Source: Antedon mediterranea
Taxonomy: Eukaryota; Echinodermata; Crinoidea; Comatulida; Antedonidae
Direction: 5' to 3'
Length of the DNA stretch: 64,000 bases
NCBI RefSeq assembly: GCF_964355755.1
Contig: NC_092676.1
Coordinates: 29,711,871 to 29,775,870, forward strand
How positions within the stretch are numbered: position 1 is the stretch's first letter; every line of letters starts with the position of its first letter. Positions 50,101 through 56,317 of this stretch are shown piece by piece. Below the pieces are notes generated by a model. The model searched no databases and was not told the origin of the DNA. It was given only the letters and a program-made list of their open reading frames with translations. A program made the translations under genes and the position numbers.

Positions 50101-51732
50101 ATCTATCAGTGCTTATCAGAATGGCTTAAAGCGTACTAATATCTATCAGTGCTTATCAGAATGGCTTAAAGCGTACTAATATCTATCAGTGCTTATCAGA
50201 ATGGCTTAAAGCGTACTAATATCTATCAGTGCTTATCAGAATGGCTTAAAGCGTACTAATATCTATCAGTGCTTATCAGAATGGCTTAAGGCGTACTAAT
50301 ATCTATCAGTGCTTATCAGAATGGCTTAAAGCGTACTAATATCTATCAGTGCTTATCAGAATGGCTTAAGGCGTACTAATACCTATCAGTGCTTATCAGA
50401 ATGGCTTAAGGCGTACTAATATCTATCAGTGCTTATCAGAATGGCTTAAGGCGTACTAATATCTATCAGTGCTTATCAGAATGGCTTAAGGCGTACTAAT
50501 ACCTATCAGTGCTTATCAGAATGGCTTAAAGCGTACTAATATCTATCAGTGCTTATCAGAATGGCTTAAAGCGTACTAATATCTATCAGTGCTTATCAGA
50601 ATGGCTTAAGGCGTACTGATATCTATCAGTGCTTATCAGAATGGCTTAAAGCGTACTAATACCTATCACTGCTTATCAGAATGGCTTAAAGTACAATTTA
50701 AAGTTTTTCTATCCTATTCTCGTATTTTTTTATTCAAGATCCAACAATGTAAAATAAAATATACATTTGATTTACATAAAAAAGGATAAGGAAACAAACA
50801 CATTTATATATTATTAAAAATGACATTAAAAACAGAAGTATTAAAACTAAAAATATCGATGTAAGGAAACATTTGAACTAAACTATTATATGAATGAGCA
50901 ACCCGACAAAAAATACCGTTTTTACAAACATTAACACGAGAAAACTGCACTTTTAAAAGATTATTAATACGAAGTTTACGCACAGGGACACGAAAATTAA
51001 ATTGAGACAAATTTACAATTTTCTTAATAATTATTAATTCAATTAATGTGTTTTATTCTCTATCAGGCTCCCCTTACCGTGATGAAATTACAAAGGTAAT
51101 ATTAAGATTACAAGAAGATGGAAAGTTGATTGCGATGCAAAATAAATGGTGGAAGAAAGAGCAGTGTGAGCGAGAAGATTCGACGAAAGAAGACGCCAAC
51201 GAACTAGGGTTGAAAAATATAGGAGGCATATTTCTTGTCTTACTGTTTGGCCTAGCAATTGGGGTGTTCTTAGCATTTGGAGAATTTCTCTGGAAGTCGA
51301 GACAGAACGCCGAGTTGGATAAGGTAATTATGTACTGCAAGATTCCTTTATGTCCACAATAATTTTTCAATGGCACTTCTTTCCTGTATCATTTTTTTTT
51401 AAATTGTTTGATTGTTTTATGAATTTTAAGTTGTTGTAACATCTGGCTAATGAGCTATAGGCCTAGTGCTTCAATATCTCTTCATAAGCCCCAGACGTTT
51501 TTTGCCAAACAATGAAATTACTTTATTGTTTGAAGGGATAAATATTGACCAATGTATACTTTGTTTTCAGAAATCAATGTGTGCAGAAATGGCGGCAGAA
51601 CTACGATTCGCTTTACGTTGTAATTCCAAAAAACAAGATAGGAAATCACTTGAACTTGATGGTTACCTGTCTCCGCCATTTCAAAGCGCAATGAACGGGC
51701 AAACAGTTCAAATGATGGACAGTCTAACATAG
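31950..51732 (+). CDS. Gene 1: kainate-type ionotropic glutamate receptor subunit, 13 spliced exons (first exon missing)
   Basis: Ligand-gated cation channel subunit of the plasma membrane, kainate (GRIK) family. Exons: 31950-32108, 41953-42204, 42514-42689, 42972-43025, 44157-44297, 45406-45552, 46366-46491, 47445-47546, 47879-48082, 48384-48944, 49245-49476, 51067-51323, 51571-51732. All introns are GT..AG and all phases agree, giving 857 residues counted from the split Gly codon. Residues 1-380 are the amino-terminal domain, about 380-500 lobe S1, 508-529 M1, 553-572 the pore loop with MQQGSE, 583-607 M3 with SYTANLAAF, 610-765 lobe S2, 770-794 M4, then a short 60-residue tail. Glutamate-binding positions P462, T464, R469, S635, S636 and E685 are visible. 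HPCNP after M1 and MQQGSE distinguish it from AMPA receptors. Vertebrate GRIK proteins are about 870-980 residues, so only a signal peptide and a few residues are missing. Orthology to a particular GRIK number is not determinable here. Confidence 0.93.
32141..32268. mobile_element. MITE family C, half copy in gene 1 intron
   Basis: AGAGTCTTTCACACCTGTTC, TTCCGGTCTGGCGCCGGAAA, CGATATGCGCGTAGCCGC: one arm and the centre of the palindrome at 23430-23618, with the other arm lost. It lies 33 bp past the exon A donor. Confidence 0.8.
32296..32405. repeat. Tandem duplication of about 60 bp
   Basis: ACTTACTATACTGTGTTTGG..AATGTATCACTA..AGATAGTTAACAA occurs twice in a row within gene 1 intron A-B. Confidence 0.8.
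32920..32967. mobile_element. MITE family B fragment
   Basis: Right half only: TACGTCCTTGCGTTGCGTAC, then CAGTGGGAACCAAGCTTAA. Confidence 0.7.
33384..33443. repeat. 30-bp unit duplicated in tandem
   Basis: ATGAGTTTCATCTTCAAAGC AATACAGATG twice, one base different. Confidence 0.85.
33601..33756. mobile_element. MITE family A, copy in gene 1 intron
   Basis: TTCTCTGTCTACACTATCGA to GTTTGATAGACAGAGCTT; interior GTGATATGACATCATCGTGT and CCATATATGGGCACGTGACA. Confidence 0.82.
34650..34789 (+). repeat. 20-bp tandem repeat, 7 units
   Basis: Seven consecutive 20-bp units of form GGTTYGACGCGATGGCAAAA, the last one diverged. CpG-rich, in gene 1 intron A-B. Confidence 0.92.
35879..38371. mobile_element. 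DNA-transposon-like element with inverted termini (2.5 kb)
   Basis: The left terminus AAGGGGGGTTCCGGGTTTAA is matched in reverse complement by the right terminus (ATTTTAAACCCAGAATCCCC). An inner inverted pair of about 90 bp lies at 36316-36410 and 37100-37198 (TTCTTCGCATGCAGCTAAAG, GACTCTGTGACGACACACTT). No transposase is readable. AGGCCTAG clusters at 36545, 36780 and 37500 lie inside. It sits in the long gene 1 intron. Confidence 0.65.
38883..39120. mobile_element. MITE family B with internal duplication
   Basis: TTAAGTTTGGTTGCCACTGA to GCGTTGCGTCCTAGTGCTT. The core TTTGACCA.TCACGAC ... CTTGTGATTGGTCAAC occurs twice, so the element is partly duplicated in tandem. Confidence 0.78.
40010..40128 (+). 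mobile_element. Possible L2/CR1-like LINE 3' tail
   Basis: GACGAAGACAAATATATTTC followed by TTGTATCTTGTATCTTA, the short tandem tail typical of L2/CR1-type LINE 3' ends. No coding part visible. Similar tails end near 39790 and 41275. Confidence 0.35.
40842..41013. repeat. Tandem duplication of about 85 bp
   Basis: Both halves contain TTTTAATACAACCGTA, TTCTGGAGAGGGCACATAAC and GACGTACCAT. Located in gene 1 intron A-B. Confidence 0.88.
41953..42204 (+). CDS. Gene 1 exon B: amino-terminal domain
   Basis: Acceptor CTTTTTGCAG, donor GTAAGG, phase 1 in and out. Encodes [20 protein letters not shown], then [19 protein letters not shown] and [19 protein letters not shown]. This is the kainate receptor pattern ACDQ..LGV.A.FGP..SS...VQSICN....PHI..RW....LYP. 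The cysteine before ELLNK and the one in SVCSSF match the conserved domain cysteines. It follows a 9.8-kb intron. Confidence 0.92.
42514..42689 (+). CDS. Gene 1 exon C: amino-terminal domain
   Basis: Acceptor CCTTTTTTCAG, donor GTAATG; phase 1 in, phase 0 out. Encodes [20 protein letters not shown] and ends [11 protein letters not shown]. This corresponds to GRIK TGLIRLQELI..PS......R.LP....KPLLKEMK...... and ends at the same place as the family's LKQ|I boundary. Confidence 0.92.
42972..43025 (+). CDS. Gene 1 exon D: 54-bp micro-exon of amino-terminal domain
   Basis: Acceptor TTTGTAATTTAG, donor GTAAGT, phase 0 in and out. Encodes 18 residues, [18 protein letters not shown], equivalent to the GRIK segment ending YYHYFFTTL, which is also 18 residues. 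It is required to keep the neighbouring exons in frame and collinear. It is easily missed because the longer open frame here is a different one. Confidence 0.9.
43911..43935 (+). repeat. Poly-C tract in gene 1 intron D-E
   Basis: A run of about 13 C preceded by CCCACCTCCCA. Confidence 0.9.
44157..44297 (+). CDS. Gene 1 exon E: amino-terminal domain
   Basis: Acceptor ATTTGTTTAG, donor GTAAGT, phase 0 in and out, 47 codons. Encodes [20 protein letters not shown], then [18 protein letters not shown]. Matches GRIK DL.ALDLE.Y.YSGVNMTGFRLLN......I.KW. N-I-S is a potential glycosylation site. Confidence 0.92.
44681..44848. mobile_element. MITE family A, copy in gene 1 intron E-F
   Basis: AGCTCTGTCTACACTATTAA to GATAGTGTGGACAGAGCT, with TAA on both sides as target duplication. 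The interior motif ATATTT.GGCACATCAC is repeated in tandem. Confidence 0.88.
45406..45552 (+). CDS. Gene 1 exon F: amino-terminal domain
   Basis: Acceptor GAATTTTTTAG, donor GTAAAC (a weaker donor), phase 0 in and out, 49 codons. Encodes [20 protein letters not shown] and later [15 protein letters not shown]. Corresponds to GRIK TEAALMYDAVY.VA......CH....W..G.. Confidence 0.92.
45617..45892 (+). repeat. 17-bp tandem repeat (GAGCTGATATCCAGGGG)
   Basis: About 16 imperfect units of GAGCTGATATCCAGGGG with GGCCCTGATATCCAGG variants, in gene 1 intron F-G, 65 bp past the exon F donor. Open frames across it are artefacts. Confidence 0.93.
46228..46350 (+). repeat. 62-bp duplication next to exon G acceptor
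   Basis: Two copies containing CGGTGTTTGCGTGCCATAGA and TGTCAATTCGTT. The second copy runs straight into the polypyrimidine tract of exon G. Confidence 0.88.
46366..46491 (+). CDS. Gene 1 exon G: amino-terminal domain
   Basis: Acceptor TTTTTTCTTCTTTAG, donor GTATGT, phase 0 in and out, 42 codons. Encodes [20 protein letters not shown] and [17 protein letters not shown], matching GRIK A.WDGLTGRI.F....G.R..F......L. Gene 2 carries this and the next segment in one exon. A 62-bp duplication lies directly upstream of the acceptor. Confidence 0.92.
46744..47436 (+). repeat. 64-bp minisatellite, 11 units, abutting exon H acceptor
   Basis: Unit of 64 bp containing TCCCTCCTTTATTTTGTTTG, TAGTAATCGTAGCTGTGTTT and ACGTGGGACCCG. 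The last partial unit ends at 47436, eight bases before the true AG of exon H. Each unit contains a good-looking 3' splice site (CTTTATTTTGTTTGTAG) followed at once by TAA. Confidence 0.95.
47445..47546 (+). CDS. Gene 1 exon H: linker from amino-terminal to ligand-binding domain
   Basis: Acceptor TTTTCTATTAG, donor GTAAGC, phase 0 in and out, 34 codons. Encodes [15 protein letters not shown], then [12 protein letters not shown], the GRIK hallmark IG.W....GLN......[13 protein letters not shown]. Three N-x-S/T sites. The acceptor directly abuts a 64-bp tandem repeat that contains decoy acceptors. Confidence 0.93.
47620..47650 (-). mobile_element. Possible LINE 3' tail, minus strand
   Basis: Reverse complement reads GACAAGTAATAAAGTGAATT, then GAATT, resembling the 3' end of L2-type LINEs. 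Weak. Confidence 0.25.
47879..48082 (+). CDS. Gene 1 exon I: ligand-binding lobe S1
   Basis: Acceptor TTTTTTAATAACAG, donor GTGAGG, phase 0 in and out, 68 codons. Encodes [20 protein letters not shown], then [21 protein letters not shown] and [13 protein letters not shown]. This is the S1 core of kainate receptors (EEPYVM...GNDRFEGYCLDLL...LVPDGKYG...GEWNGMV.EL). Confidence 0.95.
48384..48944 (+). CDS. Gene 1 exon J: S1 end, M1, pore loop, M3, S2 start
   Basis: Acceptor TTTTTCAACAG, donor GTAAGT, 561 bp, phase 0 in and out. Contains [15 protein letters not shown] (ligand P462, T464, R469), AIDFSKP (D474, the sodium-site Asp of kainate receptors), M1 from [22 protein letters not shown], the pore loop GGLMQQGSE with Gln567 at the Q/R site, and M3 [15 protein letters not shown]. 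It ends [14 protein letters not shown]. Its length equals that of the homologous exon in gene 2 exactly. Confidence 0.96.
49050..49193. mobile_element. MITE family B, copy in gene 1 intron J-K
   Basis: AAGCTTGATTCCCACGCCAT to AAAATGGAAACCAAAGTTTA, with CTTGTCATTGGTCAAATTAC inside. Ends about 50 bp before exon K. Confidence 0.75.
49245..49476 (+). CDS. Gene 1 exon K: ligand-binding lobe S2
   Basis: Acceptor TTTTCAATAACAG, donor GTAAGA; phase 0 in, phase 1 out, 232 bp (same as gene 2). Encodes [35 protein letters not shown] with the ligand Glu685, [13 protein letters not shown] and YGIGTQL. Cys697 is the partner of a conserved S2 disulfide. Confidence 0.95.
49571..50690 (+). repeat. 40-bp minisatellite, exactly 28 units
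   Basis: 28 units of exactly 40 bp with no length variation, from GCGTACTAATATCTATCAGT plus GCTTATCAGAATGGCTTAAA. Variation is almost confined to AAA/AAG at the unit end and ATCT/ACCT. It fills most of gene 1 intron K-L. Each unit contains TACTAAT followed by TATCAG. Confidence 0.98.
51067..51323 (+). CDS. Gene 1 exon L: end of S2 and M4
   Basis: Acceptor TTTATTCTCTATCAG, donor GTAATT; phase 1 in, phase 0 out. Encodes [32 protein letters not shown] (Cys752, second half of the S2 disulfide), LKNIGGIF and M4 around residues 770-794, then [12 protein letters not shown]. Matches GRIK GSPYRDKIT.AIL.LQEEGKL..M..KWW....C......LG..NIGGIF. Confidence 0.95.
51571..51732 (+). CDS. Gene 1 exon M: cytoplasmic C-terminus and stop
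   Basis: Acceptor TTTGTTTTCAG at 51570, phase 0. Encodes [20 protein letters not shown], then ends QMMDSLT and TAG at 51730-51732. The start resembles the membrane-proximal tail of gene 2 (RSMCQEM...WFALNCK), which supports the exon. The last residues are not a standard PDZ-binding ending. Confidence 0.9.
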   Translation, partial: KSMCAEMAAELRFALRCNSKKQDRKSLELDGYLSPPFQSAMNGQTVQMMDSLT

Positions 51733-51816
51733 CATCAACAGTTAAATAAATACGTCATGATGGCGTAATACAGACCTTTTTCAGTTAAATCATTCACGTT
51801 ATTTATAAAATAACGG

Positions 51817-51822
51817 AATAAA
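51817..51822 (+). terminator. Likely polyadenylation signal of gene 1
   Basis: AATAAA lies 85 bp past the gene 1 stop. A second AATAAA is at 52067-52072. Which is used cannot be told from sequence. Confidence 0.45.
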
Positions 51823-53870
51823 AACATTTTTCAGTTAATCAGTACGTCTTAAGGAGAATATTTCTCCATGGTCTTATATCATAGACGATATAATTTAGGA
51901 ACAGTTGTTATGCTTTGAGAGGGCGTTCCATTTTTTATTTTTTATTGAGATTTATACGCATGCGCACGTAACAATTCATGTTTGTAAAGAAGTGGAACTT
52001 CATTGTATTAGTTTGACTTTGCTTCAGTATTGAAATGTTGAATGAAGTAAAAAATAGATTTGGGAAAATAAATTATATTATTCATAAATTTCTGATTGCC
52101 TTTCAAATTTCGAGAGGCAATATAAACCGAAACGTTGTTTAAAAAATCATTACGTCATTCAAATAGTATATAATGGTTGTGGAATTATAGTAGCCAACGA
52201 TCAATGAAACATTTTAATATTGGAGACGGGAAATGTATATCAGACGGTAATAAAACAAAATTGGAATTCGTGAAACTTAAGTGGCATTAATAAATGTTTT
52301 ACTTTCTGGATTTATCGAAGCAAAATATCATAAAATGCAATTTGCTTCCACAGTAAAACAACCATTATTTCTTTATAAAACCATTTTAATGATAAATGTC
52401 ATTTTCTATAATAATAATTCTTTATTTTTTTCAGTAAAGTTTATAATTGCCGTGAGTGTTCTATACTTTTTGTTTAAATTTTGCTCTAGACTGGTGGGCC
52501 CAGTAAAGTTTAACTTTTACCCTATACAAATATAGGATGGAATAAAGAAAATTTTCTATTTTGAATAATATATAAATATATAAATAATTAAATTCAGCAT
52601 CGATGTATATATAATTGAACATAAACTAGGATAGTTGTACTCGGATAATATACAGTAAGAAGATTATAAGAGAATAATGAACATTTTAAAACTGTTATTA
52701 TAAATTATTTTAATAGTCTTAGTTATCATTTATAATAGTCAATTGAAGAGCATGACCTATGACCTTAGAATGTATTGTTTTATGTTTACGTTTTATCATG
52801 TCATATTATCGCATAAAAAGATATTTGTATTCACAAGCGATGTAAAGCTACTGTATGTTCACACGAGGCACTGACAATTTAACCTTTTTTTGTTCGTATT
52901 ATAAATGTCGCCTCCTATCGACAGGAGACGTATTATACATAATATGCAAATTTGACAACCACCGATAGATGTCTAATTTGGGGTTATCTATCAGCCATAT
53001 ATAATAGAGACGGTTTGCATATAATTAAGAAAATAAGTAGATTTAAGAAAAAAAAAATACATTTGTGAATAAATATTCAAATATTAAATATCCAACTGTT
53101 TTTATTTTGTTTTTCCAAGGCATATAATATTACCAGCCTAATCAATATCATTAGGCCTATTAGTTATTAGTATATGGTATGGTCTATGCTATTTATTTAG
53201 TAAACCTAATTATTGTTAATATCCCAAATTAATCAAAATCCTACTGATTCGTTTTCAGCAATTATCCAGAATACCAAAATATTAAAAAACTATTAGCCTA
53301 CACTCAACGAATAAATACGTTTACATTTGTTTCAATAGATAGAGTGTACAAGGTTTTAACGTCAGTAGTGATGGGATGGGGTTTAATTGGAAACCAAAAA
53401 TCTCTGATATGTTTTTATTTTAACGCATTTTTAATGTCGGATGCCGAGAGTTGAGACCAATAGAATGTACGTTTTACGTGTAGGATTAAAATGTATCGTC
53501 TGTCTATGGTTTCTGTAGTACAGCTGGGATATACTAATTGTATCTGTACAGAAATTAAATCATTATTGTTACTAATAACGCATTAATAATCTAAGTCGAT
53601 CCCCTGTCGATTTTTGGTTAGGTTTACAGTAATTTAAAGACTCGTTTTGAATACTGAGGAAATACACATAGGACTACAGATATTATACAATTTGACCTAC
53701 TTTGTATATTATTATATATTAATTATATTATTAAAATTGGTATTGATTCTAAATTGTTGATGCTGTACTTTTTTTGTTCAATATTCTAATCTTGCATCTC
53801 TGCCATTTGTCGCTCTGACTTTGTAAATGTACAATTACAAGCAATTACTTAAACTGTATCTATCTAGCAT
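51823..53870. other. Gene 1 downstream, non-coding
   Basis: 3' untranslated sequence and intergenic AT-rich DNA between the two convergent genes. No other gene seen. Confidence 0.5.
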
Positions 53871-53974
53871 GCTGTAAAATACTAATTCTTTGCTAGGCCT
53901 ACCTCAGGCTCCGGTACGTCGCACTGCTGGTATGCCAAAGCCTATGCTCGTACCTAGGGAGCCTAGCTAGATCT

Positions 53975-54066
53975 TAAATACCGTACCAACCTAGCCTAGG
54001 GCCTAGCCCTAGGGCCTAGGCTAGGCCTAGCTAGGCCCGGAGGCCTAGCTAGACCTACTAGAGGGC
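53975..54066. repeat. AGGCCTAG-type palindromic cluster
   Basis: Dense overlapping CTAGGCCTAG, GGGCCTAG and CTAGCTAGG words over 90 bp. Smaller clusters recur at 36545, 37500 and 37865. Reason unknown; commonly seen in some echinoderm genomes, from general impression. Confidence 0.6.
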
Positions 54067-54069
54067 GGC

Positions 54070-56179
54070 GCGGTATCAACAAGAAATAGGCCTATGTAAA
54101 CTATTTTGTCGTTGCAATAAAACAAACTTGAAACTAATACTTACAACAATTGATGAAAAACAGTAATCTTGGGTCGATTTTCACATTTAAAAGTACCGGT
54201 TCCTTGCTTTGGTTAGAAAAGACGTCACAGAAACTTTTCTAATCAACTGCGCATGGGTAATAAATACGTTTCGTTGTTGTTTAATTTTGTTATTGTGTAC
54301 TCCACTGTATTATTAATGGATGAAAACGTGGGCCGCGTACTTCCCTCTTTTTTTCTAATTAATCTAGACTAATTGCTATTATTAATAAAACAGTAATAAA
54401 TATAAACAATTTCAATCAGGTCGAAGGTCAGCCTCTGTAATTTATTAAAATACATCATGGTGAATACCCTGAAAAAGACTTATCTACATTTGATTACCAG
54501 CTGTGCTATTATTTACATCCACAAACTAAAACTCGTATTATTATGACAAATTTATTATTAGTTTTGTAAAAGCTATAAAACGGATCACTTACACATGAAT
54601 GTTATCACAGATTAGTTCTTGATGGTTTTACACAGTTCGGCTATTTTGTCATTTACCAAAAAAATGTAAGCTATAGGCCTACATTCTGGACAGTTAAAGT
54701 TAAAACGCCAGGGCCACTGGATAAACATATCAAGTGTCATTCTTCGCATGCGCAAACAACTTCTAACAACCGACCTTTGACATTTTCCGTATATATTATA
54801 ATCGCTTAAAACGTTTACATAACATTTCATGAAACGAAATATTATATAATACGCATTTTTAATAATTACTTATGTAGGCCTATTGTATTTAACATTGAAC
54901 CGTCACGGTGTATGATATAATGGTAAAATTAATACTGCTAGAATAATATATTTAATTTATAATTTAATGTCAAGCAAAAAAAAACTGCTATGTATCTTTA
55001 TATTTTAAAAATTATTCAATCTTGAATATTTGAGTAGCATAATTAACTAAACAACTACGGGAAAATTGAAAATTAATTAAATTAGTTTGTGATAATTGTT
55101 TTACATATAGAATTAAACTTTTTAAAATACTTTAATTTGGATTAAAAAAAGTGAAACTTGTTTGAGACTATATGGGAATGATCATAAAAATCCGCTATAA
55201 TGTAATACAATTAGCAGGCCTATCGTTTGTTTTAAATATATACATTTTTTATATACACAGTAATACAATTTATGATAACTTTAATATTAATTCAAATTAC
55301 TACTAAAATTGTCTATTCTACTTGTTTGAGAATCGTATGAGTGTGTTAAAACTTAAAAAGCTGGTAAACCATTACATTTTTTTTTTAATAAGACTATTAT
55401 TATTTACAATTAAAAACCCCTCAATGCAATCTCTTGATTTGTGGATGATACCGTACTCTCCTTAAACTGTAGGCCTACACACATAGGCCTATACCATACT
55501 ACATCGCCCATTCAGGTGTTGTTATTACCCAGGTAAGTACTTGGTGACCACCCATCACTGGTTAACGATAATTGGCCCATGAAACCAACAGGTAAATAAC
55601 TAAGTATGAACGAGCCCATGGACTAATAATCAAAGTAAAGCAATTACAAATAATAAAATCGATGATACACTTTTTTAAAATTGATAACAATTAGCTCTCT
55701 ATAGCTATAGTATTGATAAGACTAATTGATATTGCGGCGATACTGATAACATCGTAACCGACAGAGATAACATTATTATTGAGTTTCTAGACGGCAGACG
55801 ATCATTTTATATTTATCTACGCATGCGTGCAAGAGAGATAAAATCATAATCGAACTTTCGTTTCAAGACGGCAGACGAGAGAGACGATAGTTTAATTTTA
55901 AAAGATTTATCTACGCATGCGTAAAAGTGAGTTAAAAATCAAAGAACCTATATTTTAACAATGTTGATTAACTCAAATTAATAATACATACCATACTATT
56001 AAAGTAATTAAGAAGATATGAGTTTGTAATTTGTGAAGCTAATGTGTGAAAATTCCTATGTCACTGGAACCAGCGTTTCCAATAACAAGATCCGTCAATA
56101 GTACACCAATAAGCCAGGCCTATTCCATTTATAATGTTGCTATATATCCATATAAAACAATCGAATGACCTAATTACAG
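54070..56179. other. Intergenic, AT-rich, includes gene 2 3' untranslated region
   Basis: No gene. A duplicated block with GACGGCAGACGA and ATCTACGCATGCGT is at about 55790-55830 and 55865-55922. The frame at 54830-54612 is not supported by any motif. Confidence 0.45.
55891..55896 (-). terminator. Possible variant polyadenylation signal of gene 2
   Basis: ATTAAA on the minus strand about 285 bp past the gene 2 stop. I saw no canonical AATAAA closer. Weak call. Confidence 0.2.
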
Positions 56180-56317
56180 TCATCTAACCGACGTTGTAAA
56201 TGGATTTGATAACTTATGATCTAAGTCAATATTTGAATTCAGTCGTTTTCTTCTTCCGGTCTGTTTACAGTTCAACGCAAACCACATGGACGATCTCATC
56301 TCTTGGCACATGGAACG
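56180..56317 (-). CDS. Gene 2 last exon: C-terminal tail and stop
   Basis: Found by reading the minus strand: acceptor TTTTTTTTCTCCAG, phase 0, 45 codons then TGA at 56182-56180. Encodes [20 protein letters not shown], then [16 protein letters not shown] and ends NPFTTSVR. The similarity to gene 1 exon M (KSMCAEM...RFALRCN) and the exact phase make this convincing although it is short. Confidence 0.88.
   Translation of the reverse strand, partial: RSMCQEMRSSMWFALNCKQTGRRKRLNSNIDLDHKLSNPFTTSVR

Noticed and set aside
54612-54830. Alternative C-terminal exon of gene 2
   Set aside because: Cysteine- and arginine-rich frame but no similarity to the gene 1 tail and no matching acceptor; the 56317-56180 exon fits far better.
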